From Punctularia strigosozonata HHB-11173 SS5 (Eukaryota; Basidiomycota; Agaricomycetes; Corticiales; Punctulariaceae): 64,000 bases of DNA. The notes under the pieces are model-generated. The model searched no databases, had not been told where the DNA came from, and saw only the letters and a list, made by a program, of their open reading frames with translations. Location of the stretch: NCBI RefSeq assembly GCF_000264995.1, contig NW_006767435.1:488042-552041 (forward strand), written 5' to 3'. The translations under genes and the position numbers were made by a program. Below, in pieces: positions 43,719 through 54,561 of the stretch; within the stretch, counting starts at the first letter, position 1; every line of letters begins with the position of its first letter.

Positions 43719-46700
43719 ATGCATATACTCTGCGTAGCCGAAAAGCCCTCCATGTCCCGTTCACTTGCAGTGATACTTTCAGGCGGTCGATATACCACAG
43801 TACGTCGCACGCCTTCATCCTGCGCCTTACAAGGACTCAATCCCGATCTGGTGCAGCGCGCGACCCGGAACAAGTTCATCAAGAATTATGACTTTGACTA
43901 TCCCCAAGCGAACGCGACGATGACCATGACCTGCGTCTCGGGCCACCTCATGGAGCACGACTTCCCCCCCGATTACGGCTGGCGGAGCTGCAATCCGTTC
44001 GCGCTCTTCGACGCCCCCGTGCAAACCAAAGCCTCTGACGCCAGCATTGTCTCAAACCTCTCCGCCGAGGCGCGACGCGCACAGCAGCTCATGATCTGGA
44101 CCGATTGCGATCGCGAAGGAGAGCACATCGGCTCCGAGGTCGCTGCCGTCTGCGTCAAGGCGAATCCCCGCATAGTCGTCAAGCGCGCCAGGTTTAGTGC
44201 CGTAATCGCGCAGTATGTCCCGGGTCGGAGCCCGCATCCGGAATTGCAAGGGCTCACGAGGGGATTTTTTTCTTTTCAAGGCAGATTCACAATGCGGCGC
44301 AGCATCCCGTTGAGCTCGACCAGGCGCAGGCAGACGCCGTAGAAGCGCGCATCATTCTGGACCTTCGCATCGGTGCCAGCTTCACCCGCATGCAGACGTT
44401 CGCCCTTCAACGAAGTTTCGCAGAGATCAAGGACACTGTGTCGTACGGTCAGGCGTCTCTAGCCTCCACTTTCGAACCATCTAACCTCTCAGATTGACAT
44501 AGGTCCGTGTCAGTTTCCGACGCTCGGCTTCGTCGTCGCGCGCTACAAGCAAGTCAAAGCCTTCGTACCCGAGACGTTTTGGTACATCTACTTCGCGCTA
44601 CGGCGCGAAGGCGACGAAATCCAATTCACGTGGAAGCGCGGACACATCTTTGACTACGACTTCGCGTTAACGCTGTACGAGGGCGTGCTCACCGATCGGT
44701 TGGCGACAGTTACGAAAGTCACGAAGAAGGCTACGAAGAAATGGTGAGCCTTGATTACCCCCCCCCCCTTTCGACAGGCGGCTGGGATTGTGTGAGGCTC
44801 ATGTGTCCTTCCAGGAAACCGCTTCCTCTGACGACGGTCGAGTTGCAGAAGGCCGGCTCAAGATTGCTCAGGATGGCCCCAAAAAAGGTCCTTGACGTAC
44901 GTGCACCAGAATTATGAGTTCTTCTGCCTCTTGATCATACACTGATGTATGTATTCAGATCGCCGAGAAGCTGTATCAACAAGGCTTCCTCTCTTACCCA
45001 AGAACGGAGACCGATCAATTTGACCGCCAGTTCGACTTCATGAGCCTGATCCAGAAGCAGACCGTCGATCCTGCCTGGGGTCAATTCGCCACTCAGTCAG
45101 CTCCTGCTTCGTGATGATTTGCGGAAGTCTCCTCCTGACATGTCCCCCTTTATTGTTAGGCTCCAAGGAGGCGGATTTGCCACACCGCGAAGGGGCAAGC
45201 ACGATGACAAGGCGCACCCGCCCATCCACCCCACCGCCCACGCCGCCAACCTCGCCGGCGACGAGAAGAAGGTATACGAGTTCGTCACCCGCCGCTTTCT
45301 CGCGTGCTGCTCGAAGGACGCCGAGGGCTGGCAGACGACGGTCGACGTTGAGTACGGCGGCGAGCAGTTTTCCGCCACCGGTGCGTGCTCTCTACTGTCC
45401 GTCAATACAATACAAGAGCGCGTTCTGAAGACGAATCGCTACTGCAGGCTTGGTGGTGACTGAGAGGAATTACCTGCTCGTGTACCCGTACGACAAGTGG
45501 ACGGGCAAAGAGCTACCCGAATTCCGAGAGGGCGAACAGTTCCAGCCGAGCGTGTGCGAGCTCCGAGATGGCGAGACGTCCAAGCCGCATTATCTGACCG
45601 AAGCCGACCTCGTCGGACTCATGGACAAGAACGGGATCGGTGCGCTTTGCCAACTTTGTGTCACCGTGCGCATTTGTTGACCACGCGCGGGACCTCCGTT
45701 TTCAGGGACGGACGCGACGATCGCTGAGCACATACACAAGGTGATCGAGCGCGAGTACGTCGTGGAGCGTATGGAGGGATCGACCAAGTATCTGCTTCCG
45801 TCCACTCTCGGTCTCGGGCTGGTGGAGGGGTACAGCCAGATCGGCTTCGAACGCAGTCTGGACAAACCGCAGCTCAGACGAGAGGTCAGTTTAGCCGCGA
45901 ATGCTGGCAGAACCCTAGCTGATGGCGGTCCTTGCAGACGGAGCGTAACATGGTTCAAGTGTGTGAGCGGCGCAAGACTAAGCAAGATATGCTCGCGGAG
46001 AATATTGAGCAGTACAAGGACATGTTTATTAGAGCAAAACGCGACTTCAACAGGGTCATGGACGTGCGTACACTTTACCCTGCCTCGGAGACAGGTTATC
46101 GACGGATAAAACTGCAGAGCGTCCGGCAGAATCTGAATCACAACAGTGATGATCCTGCGCCCGGAGGCGGAGGCGGAGGCGGAGGCGGAGGCGGAGCAGG
46201 AGGAGGAGGAGGAGGAGGAGGAGGAGGAAGAGGAGGAGGACCGGCCACTGGTAACAGAGGTGGAGGGGGACCCGCCCGGAACCGGAGAGGCGGTGGTGGT
46301 GGTGGCGGCGGCCCTCCTTCTGCACGAGGACGAGCTCCACCACCTGACGAACCAGATGACGGTGAGAGATTCGTGTTTCCTGGTTAGCTGCACATTATCT
46401 ACAACCGTGCTCCGGTAGATTACCCTGCAGCTCCTCCACCACCACTACCACCGGCATCCAAGCGCAAGGCGCCAGCCTCGCGCGCTGACCCACCGAAGAA
46501 ACCCGCCCCGCCCCCATCGAGCTCCTCGGTCGAGGTGTACTGTCAATGCGGGGTGCCGTCGCTCGAGCGCGAGGTCACGAAGGAGTCCGCTAACAAGGGG
46601 AGGCGATTCCGTAAGTGCGCCGAAGACAAGTGCGAGTTCTGGGAATGGGCCGACGGACCGTCAACCCCTTCGCTCCCCGCGCCTCGGGCCCGCGCTGCGC

Positions 46701-47748
46701 CTCCCCCGCCGACGTCGGTTATCCCGGCCAAGCGCCCGTATCCCGACGTGAGCAGGCATTTTTTTGGGATTTTGTGGTATAGCTCTCTCATCCGCACGTA
46801 TCGCAGCCGGTAGATGGCACAGAACGCAAGCGGCTATGCAAGTGCGACCTGACGGCCGTGGCGAAGACGGTGAGGAAAGAGGGGGCGAACAAGGACAGAG
46901 TGTTCTGGTCGTGCCCGAATTCCGAGAAGGCGCGATGTCAGTATTTTGAGTGGGACGACGAACCGCTAAGGGACGTGGGGCCCACCTTGAACGTGGCGTC
47001 CTCCGGTGCTGGGAGCGGCAACGCCTGCTACAGGTGCGGGAACGAGGGCCACTGGGCGAGCGGTGCGACTTGGATCCTTTTTGCTCGCATTCGTCTTCGT
47101 ATTGAATGCGCTCTTTTTATCAGCCTGTCCGAATCCCGGAGACGGCGGCGTGTCTTCCAGACCAGGCGGCGGGCCCCCACACACAGGCGGGTGCTTCAAG
47201 TGCGGTCAGGAGGGCCACTGGGCCAATAGTCAGTCCTGCGCTGCCCTGTTTACGCGTACATCTAGACTCACCGATCTCACAAAGATTGCCAGAACGAAGG
47301 CGCCGGATTGCAAGGTAACCCAACTTCCGGAGGAAACGGAGCGTGCTTTAAGTGCGGGGAGGAGGGTCATTACAGCAACGGTGCGCGCTGCCGATGAGGA
47401 ATGTCCGCATAACTGACCCCACGACTCGCTAGCTTGCCCTGGCCCTGGTGGGGTCAAGAGCACTGCCCAAACCAGGGGGCAAAGAAGGTGCAGCAAGTGT
47501 GGCATGGAAGGTCACTACGCTAATAGTCCGTGCCCTTGTCTACTATCCCAGTCTACGAGACGCTCAACCCATCGACAGCATGCCCTATAAGTGGCGGAGC
47601 AGGGCGACGGACCTCCTCCACGGCGTCCTCGTCCAGCAAGCGGGGCAAAGGCTCGCGCGGTGGAAAGACGAACGGAGGACGAGGTGGGACCAGGAAGGCG
47701 TCGGGCTCGCGGTCCAAGAAATCCACCTTTGCCGCTGCCGACGAGTAG
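43719..47748 (+). CDS. TOP3: DNA topoisomerase III with GRF and CCHC zinc-finger tail
   Basis: Type IA topoisomerase that resolves recombination intermediates with a RecQ helicase. The ATG at 43719 (MHILCVAEKPSMSRSLAVIL) starts the TOPRIM domain: CVSGHLMEHDFP, IWTDCDREGEHIG (acidic metal site). Next come QIHNAAQHPVELDQAQADAV, RIGASFTRMQTFALQ and PCQFPTLGFVVARYKQVKAF. The active-site tyrosine lies in GFLSYPRTETDQFD, and AHPPIHPTAHA and YLTEADLVGLMDKNGIGTDA follow. The core ends near DFNRVMDSVRQNLN. The tail has a Gly-rich repeat, two GRF fingers (VYCQCGVPSLEREVTKESAN with FRKCAEDKCEFWEW; CKCDLTAVAKTVRKEGANKD with FWSCPNSEKARCQYFEW) and four CCHC knuckles (CYRCGNEGHWA, CFKCGQEGHWA, CFKCGEEGHYS, CSKCGMEGHYA). 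The C-terminus is basic, RGG-like. It resembles animal TOP3A in having such a tail. It stops at 47746-47748. More than ten introns. Confidence 0.95.
46161..46240 (+). repeat. coding (GGAGGC)n/(GGAGGA)n microsatellite in TOP3
   Basis: About 80 bp of purine-rich triplet repeat encode a polyglycine stretch between the topoisomerase core and the GRF fingers. It is likely length-variable between strains and acts as a flexible linker. Confidence 0.85.
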
Positions 47749-47912
47749 AGCGCATACCTCCGCCTATATGTGTAGCCCGACACGGTCGTTAACGTTACTA
47801 ATACAGCGCTCTCAATATGTGTTAATATACAGTACATAAACATCCCTCTAGCCTAGCCCTCACCCACGACTTTCGTCATCGTATCGCCTCGTGCTCTCCG
47901 TATTGATTACAT

Positions 47913-50392
47913 TTACATGTAAGACCAATCCCGACTGCCAAACTTGCTCGGCCGCTCCTGGTTCGTCGCCTCGCCTATCACCTTCGGCCTGCGAACGCAA
48001 TCAGGAGGGAGCGGGATCGCGGAGCCGGTCTTGGGCAGCGTCTCCAGCGCGACCGGCCCGGCGCTCGAGGCGTCGGGGTCGTCGTCGCCGCCTGCAGCGG
48101 TCAGCGGCGGATCCGTGACGAGCCAGACGGGGGCTTCGGCGAGGATGCCCGTCGCGCGGGGCGAGACGTGCGAGTACTCGGGGTGGGTGACGGTGAGGTG
48201 GAGGAGGTACTCGATCCCCTGGTACTTCCACCTGTAGCTCGGCGGGCGGAGGTCGGCCGGGATGACGACCGAGCCGTCGAGCCGGACGGTGTGGCTCGGC
48301 TCGTCGTCGTCGTCCGGGTCGTCGACGTCCTCGAACGAGGGTGTGGGAGAGGGCGAGCGCGGTCGTTCCGAGGAGGAGGGGGAGGCGGGCGCGGGCGGGC
48401 TAGAGGCCGCGGATGGAGGTTCGCGCGATGCGGAGATGGACGGGCCGTCGGTGAGAGCGGTGAGGTCATCCGATTCCGTTTCGTCCGCCGCCGCGCTGTA
48501 CAACTCGACCATCCGGGAGCGTCCCGCCGGCGCCGGGGATCGGGCGGCGCCTGTACCCTTGGGCTGTCGGACCGCAACCGCCGCCGCCGCCGCGTCGCCC
48601 TCGTCCGCGCGCCAGACCCGGCCGGGCTCGCCGACGGGCTTCAGCGCGCGGTTCTTGCGCGCCGAGTGGTGCGGCTCGAGCACGTCGAGGCCGAACAGGA
48701 CCGCTTTCAGGAACCGGACCTGGATCGAGTCCGGATGGGCGAGCGCGTCGAGCGCGGCGCGGTCCGTGCACCAGAGGAGGAGGCCGAAGCGGAGCGTCTG
48801 GCCCGGGGCGTAGACTTCGGGGGCTTGTACCCCGAGCTGGAAAGAGACCCCCGATTGGTGGGATCGGTGATAATAAATATGATGGTGCCGAGAGAGGAAT
48901 ATGGGGTCGATCTTACGATGCCCTCCACTTCGACCATCGCGTCGCGGAACCGACCGCGTCCGCCGAACGGCGAGAGCGTCCAACCGCCCACCTGAGGCAA
49001 AGACGAGGTTTTTTTTTTGTTTTTTCGTGTCAATGTCTCACGCGCCGCGAAGATTAGGACTCGCCTCTTCGCGGGAGAAGGGCCAGTCCTCCTTGGTGGG
49101 CAGGAACGGGAACGGCGTCGGTTGGCGCGGGATCGGGCGCGCGCGGGGTAGATACTTGATCGGGAAGAACCAGCTTCGCGGAATGAGCGATCAGCGGACT
49201 GGCGTTCGCGTAGCAAGGGGGATAAATATGTCGCGTACTCTTCGTTCATGTCTGTAAGGCCGTCGCGGCGGATGTTGACTCCCACTTGGTACCTGGAGCG
49301 AGGGGGGGAAACACGGGTTCGCGGTCACGAGCCTAGGACGCGTCTGTGTAGTAATAGTCACTAGGACGTACCGTATGTGCCCGGTGGCTTTGCCGACACC
49401 GCCGATGTTGGAGTTGATCGCGTGAGTGGGCGGTAACAGCAGACGCGTCTTTTTGGGCTGGTTGACGCGGTGGTCCTGCTGGTCTTGTTCTACGTCTCGA
49501 GGGAGAGCGGGAAACTCAAAGGGCTGAACGAGCGGGAGAAAATGTCAGCGAAGGGGGCGCAAGGATGCGAGCGGGAAGTGAGCACACACGAAGACGTAGG
49601 TTCCTTGGGGGAAGGTCCCCTTGAACGTCGGCCCGCGCCCTTCGTTCACAGAAGGCGTGATTGGATCGCCGTCTTCTCGCTTCCACAAGTTTGCGCGGGC
49701 GTTGATGAACGGAGGTAGCGCGAGGTCAAATACGGACGCGCTGCTTGCGACAAGCTGCGCGGAGAATGAGCGGGACACGCCTTGATCTCTCGGAGGTGTA
49801 GGGATCGAACGACGTACCCAGACGTCTATCGAGGCGATGCGCGCGGGCTCGTCGATCTTCAGTCGCAGTTCGCCCTGGACCGTCGCTGGCCCCGACCTTT
49901 CCCGTCAGCCCACGTCTCCGGCCCAACACGAACTTCCTAGTCCGCTCGCTCACCTCTGGCATGGTACACCGGATACGGGTCCGTCACCTTCGCGTGGCTA
50001 TACAGCACGACGGAGCACCAGGCCTTATCCGTCCCGGGCGTCGCGAACGACATGCCGTGCGCGGCCGTGAGCGGGCCCGCCGTCGCCGCGTCCACGACCT
50101 TGGCGCCCGGCGCGTCGGGGGGCGGCTTCGGATCGCGCTTGTAGAACTTGGGCGCGCCGAGGCGGGAGACGTCGGGGCGGCGGCGCTTGGGGACGCGCGT
50201 GCCGCCGGTGAGGGCGGTGTAGAAGCTGGAGACGGACTCGGCGACGGAGCGCACGGAGCGGATGGTGCCACCGGCGGAGGACTTGACGGAGGCGGCGTAG
50301 GCCTTCACGCCCGCGCGGGAGGTGAGGGCCTTGGGCGCGTCGAACCCGCTCGACTCGCTGTTCTTGTGGAGGACCTTGCGGAGGAGCGACAT
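47913..50392 (-). CDS. arrestin-like protein
   Basis: The ATG at 50392 opens MSLLRKVLHKNSESSGFDAP and a basic, disordered stretch (PKRRRPDVSRLGAPKFYKRD). The arrestin-like beta-sandwich begins at CSVVLYSHAKVTDPYPVYHA. A splice to an acceptor 12 nt upstream of the more obvious one restores ATVQGELRLKIDEPARIASI and DVW. It continues with LALPPFINARANLWKREDGD and GPTFKGTFPQGTYVF. The C-terminal half includes GVSFQLGVQAPEVYAPGQTL, RFGLLLWCTDRAALDALA, a low-complexity acidic/Pro-rich insert (about 100 residues) and YRWKYQGIEYLLHLTVTHPE, ending SRDWSYM at 47913. Fungal arrestin-like proteins often recruit ubiquitin ligases to membrane transporters. I see no clear PPxY motif, so that role is only a suggestion. 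Intron borders between 49300 and 49760 are approximate. Confidence 0.75.
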
Positions 50393-50924
50393 GCTGAGCT
50401 CGGCCGTCGACTCTCGAGGACACGACTGGTTCCGATGGGCTGCGAGGAGGCGGAGAGGCCTGAGGATTGAGTAGATGGCCCAGCAATGTCGATGGATTTA
50501 TATCCAAGAACGAGCCATAATGGCCCCGAGTCGACTAATCGCTCCTCTCCCTCCACGGGCGGCATCAAAGGCTTGCGGAGGGCTGCGCACGTCCGACGTC
50601 GAGCATGATTGCATTGTTCCGAGATCCGTACACGACTGCGCAGGCGGTTTCGCAATTGACGAGTACGTGGTATCAGACGCTGACCGTCTCGTCCGTCTCA
50701 AGCACCCGCCCTTTCTGTCTTGGCACGCGGTTCCCGTGCGAACCGGAGGTCCATCTGTGGCTGTGCTAAGCGGGAATTTTGGGCGTTCCTGAAGACTGAA
50801 GCTCTGCGCTCGGCGTTAGCACCTCCATCTTGCCTCCATCTTGCGTTGAACTCCTGATATACTGCAACTGTCAGCTCTCTGCGCCAGCTGCGGACTTTGA
50901 TTGCGACTGCGTGGACGAGATACC
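50393..50924. promoter_or_regulatory. shared upstream region, arrestin-like (-) / UTP25 (+)
   Basis: 532 bp between divergent starts; no gene. A direct repeat CTCCATCTTGC occurs twice in tandem at about 50822-50844, of unknown meaning. Confidence 0.4.
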
Positions 50925-53454
50925 ATGGAGGCCGCCGACTTTACGACGACAAAGTTGCTCACGCTGCTCAACGTTTCCGCCGTCAAGGCCGGCAAGCGCA
51001 AACGCGCGTTCGAGGCTGCTTCGCCGGCCGTCAAGCTGAACAAGAAGCGGTCGTCGGTCGCTTTCGCCGCTTTCGACGACGTGTCCGAATTGAGCGATGC
51101 GGTCGAGAAAGATGCCGGTTCGACGGCGAAGGCGAAGGCGAAGGAGGATGCGCCGAAAACTGCCGTCGAGCCGCGAGTATCAGAGGGCGCCAGCGCGGAG
51201 GCAGGCGTAGAAGAAGAGGACGACCCGACAGGTACGCGGTCCATCAAAAGGCGAATCAAAGGGTTCATCTGAGATACAGCGTGATGCGCAGGAGGAGACG
51301 GCGTCGACCCTTACGAACGACACTTTGGCGCCCATTCGGCGGAGCTCACCGATGAAACGAGAGCATCCGTAGACCGGGGAGCATGGACAACGTCGCGCTC
51401 ACAACGCGGAAAGCTCGGTCAGGTCGTTTACTCGACACCAGAAGGCTCTTCGCCCAGCCCATCGCCCTCGCACGTACGTACGTTCCCGCTTTTGCTTCCA
51501 CAAACGTTATAATAACCCACGCACGAAAAGCTCCTCGACAGACTCAAAACTCCTTTTGCGGAACGTCAATCCAAGCTTCCCGCCGAACATCGCGAGTTTC
51601 AAAACGATCTCCTCTCCGCCCTCTCCGCCTCCCAAGACTTCTTCCTCGCCTCCACCTCCCTCCCGCTCCGCAAACCGACGCAAGAAGCCATCGCCCTACA
51701 CGCCCTCAACCACATCACCAAGTACGCTCATCCTTCCTTGTCCCCTCGCCCCCTAGTCCACATGCTGACCACCGCTCTCACTCTGTTCAGAAAACGCCGG
51801 CGAGTGCTGAAAAACAACGAGCGCCTAGCGCACGCCACGAAAGACGGCAAGCCGCCGCCAGAAGACGTGCAAGACCAAGGCTTCACCCGTCCCTCCGTGC
51901 TGCTCCTCACCCCCTTCCGCGCGCACGCGCTCGCCTGGATCCGCGCCCTCACCGCGCACACCCCCGTCCCGGCCTACCAGGTCGAGAACCTGGCCCGCTT
52001 CCTGAAAGAGTTCGACCTGCCCGAGGGCGCCGTGGACAAGCTCGCGAGCGCGGCGCCGGGGACGTACCCCGCGGACCACGTCGAGATGTTCCGGGGGAAC
52101 GTCGACGATAATTTCAGGGTGGGCGTGAAGGTGACGAGGAAGAGCGTGAGGCTGTTCGCCGAGTTTTACGGGTGCGACCTGATCGTGGCGAGCCCGCTCG
52201 GGCTCCGGATGTCGATCGAGAAGGAAAAGTGAGCGTTTTTTTTTTCTTTTTTTGACGCGATGGATCGCGCTCGCGCGTTGTCCCCCCGAGGTCTGACAGT
52301 GCGTTTTCTGCTGCAGGAGCGCCGACTTCTTGTCGTCCATCGAGATCCTCGTCGTGGACCAGATGGACGCGCTCACGATGCAAAATTGGGATCACGTCCA
52401 GGTTCGTGATTACTGGTTTTTTTTGGCGTGTCTCGACGCCCGTTGACCCCACCCGACTTTTTTCCAGTTCGTCCTCGGTCATATGAACAAGATGCCCAAA
52501 GAGTCGCACGACGCCGACTTTTCGCGCATCAAGCCGTGGTACCTCGACGGGCACGCCGCCTATCTCCGCCAGTCCATCCTGCTCTCGCCGTACGAGACCC
52601 CGGAGATGCGGCGGCTGTATAACGCCGAGCTGAAGAACGTCGCGGGTAAAGGAAGGACGGAGCGGCGGTGGGCGCCGGTCCCGGTCCCGGCGGGGCTCGA
52701 AAGGAGCGTGCGATTCGTTCGTTTCGAGGCGGGCGGGCCGGAGGACGAGGTCGAGCGCCGGTTCCAGTATTTCACCACCCAGGCGCGCGACATCTGTTTT
52801 TTTCTCAAAAGCTGCGGAGGAACGTCGGAGCTGACTTTCTCGATATTTTGGTCGCAGATGCTGCCGGCGATATTGAAGTCGGCGGTGCAGAGCGCGAACA
52901 CGGCCGTGTTCGTGCCCTCGTCGTTCGACTTCATCCGCGTTCAAAACCACTTTAGGAAGAACGTCGGCGTGTCGTTCGCCGTCCTGTCCGAGTATGCATC
53001 TCATTTTTTTTTCCTGTTTACCTCGTCTTGTATCTCGTCTTCTGACGGACGACGCGACGTGCAGATACTCCTCCAACCAGGACATCTCCCGCGCCCGCCA
53101 GTCCTTCTTCGCCGGCACGTCCGCCTTCCTCCTGATCTCCGAGCGTTTCCACTTCTTCCGGCGGTCAGTGCCTTTTTTACGCCTTGTTCGCTCCGTTGCT
53201 CCGTGCTCCGTTACTGACGGACGGTAACCGGGCCCAACGACAGGTACAAGATCCGCGGGATCCGCAATCTCGTCTTCTACGGCCTGCCCGACCACGCGCA
53301 GTTCTACACCGAGCTGCTCTCCTTCCCGTTCCTCGACGAGGGCGTCGACGCGGCCGACGTGACGTGCCAGGTGCTGTATTCGCGCTATGACTGGATGCGG
53401 CTCGAGCGCGTCGCGGGTACGGAGGGCGCGCTCGAGCTCGTGCAGGGGTCGTAG
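50925..53454 (+). CDS. UTP25: UTP25 / digestive-organ-expansion-factor homologue, U3 snoRNA-associated
   Basis: A nucleolar SSU-processome factor for 18S rRNA maturation, built on a degenerate DEAD-helicase fold. The ATG at 50925 ([20 protein letters not shown]) opens a basic and acidic N-terminal region. The next exons give [40 protein letters not shown] and LHALNHITK. The conserved body reads [160 protein letters not shown] and [14 protein letters not shown]. It ends LVQGS at 53452-53454. The helicase Walker motif is absent, as is normal for UTP25. Several introns have long T runs. The stop is 25 bp before the assembly gap, and the frame is complete. Confidence 0.94.
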
Positions 53455-53479
53455 GGCGGGGGGGGGGGGGGGGCGGACG

Positions 53480-54160
53480 NNNNNNNNNNNNNNNNNNNNN
53501 NNNNNNNNNNNNNNNNNNNNNNNNNNNNNNNNNNNNNNNNNNNNNNNNNNNNNNNNNNNNNNNNNNNNNNNNNNNNNNNNNNNNNNNNNNNNNNNNNNNN
53601 NNNNNNNNNNNNNNNNNNNNNNNNNNNNNNNNNNNNNNNNNNNNNNNNNNNNNNNNNNNNNNNNNNNNNNNNNNNNNNNNNNNNNNNNNNNNNNNNNNNN
53701 NNNNNNNNNNNNNNNNNNNNNNNNNNNNNNNNNNNNNNNNNNNNNNNNNNNNNNNNNNNNNNNNNNNNNNNNNNNNNNNNNNNNNNNNNNNNNNNNNNNN
53801 NNNNNNNNNNNNNNNNNNNNNNNNNNNNNNNNNNNNNNNNNNNNNNNNNNNNNNNNNNNNNNNNNNNNNNNNNNNNNNNNNNNNNNNNNNNNNNNNNNNN
53901 NNNNNNNNNNNNNNNNNNNNNNNNNNNNNNNNNNNNNNNNNNNNNNNNNNNNNNNNNNNNNNNNNNNNNNNNNNNNNNNNNNNNNNNNNNNNNNNNNNNN
54001 NNNNNNNNNNNNNNNNNNNNNNNNNNNNNNNNNNNNNNNNNNNNNNNNNNNNNNNNNNNNNNNNNNNNNNNNNNNNNNNNNNNNNNNNNNNNNNNNNNNN
54101 NNNNNNNNNNNNNNNNNNNNNNNNNNNNNNNNNNNNNNNNNNNNNNNNNNNNNNNNNNNN
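53480..54160. other. assembly gap (681 N) flanked by poly-G
   Basis: The left edge has a run of 16 G at 53458-53473 and the right edge one of 10 G at 54161-54170. Both edges therefore end in low-complexity G tracts, which probably stopped sequencing or assembly. The content is unknown; no gene can be called across it. Confidence 0.95.
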
Positions 54161-54561
54161 GGGGGGGGGGCACGAAACGCGGGGGGAAATGGCAGAACGG
54201 CGAGGTGAGGTGGAAGTTGCGGGCTTGCGCGCATCGGATGATTGCTTGAGAGAACCCGCCCTTGGGCGAGCAGGAGACACAGTCGTTCCCTTGGGGGGGA
54301 GGGACGGTATGATGGCACCGGTCTCTGACGCGATCGACAGCATTCTGCCCGGACAGGGGCGGGCTTGTCACTTCGTTCTGCCTTGTCTATTTTGGCGATG
54401 ATCCTCGTCGTTGCTGCGCGCTCGGCGCGACGTCGCCTTCCATTTGTCCCCGTGGAGAACGCGTGGAACATGGCCTCCATTGCTCGTATAAAAACTGGTC
54501 TACAACGCTCGTGATACTGCTATGGATCGGATTCCTGGAATAACATGGAGGGGGGCAGCAC
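54161..54561. other. 3' flank of the GH47 gene, no gene seen
   Basis: About 400 bp right of the gap. The 70-codon plus-strand frame at 54189-54401 lacks any motif. Nothing else visible. Confidence 0.5.

Noticed and set aside
46150-46240. Tandem GGAGGC/GGAGGA units as a CRISPR-like array
   Set aside because: Plain triplet microsatellite inside a eukaryotic coding exon, with no spacers.
47020-47520. CCHC zinc knuckles as a retroelement Gag fossil
   Set aside because: The knuckles are joined in phase to the TOP3 core and GRF fingers, as in animal TOP3A. No reverse transcriptase or terminal repeats are nearby.
48168-48995. Long plus-strand frame of 275 codons
   Set aside because: It is the antisense shadow of the arrestin-like exon in GC-rich DNA; Arg/Val/Gly-rich low-complexity composition and no motifs.
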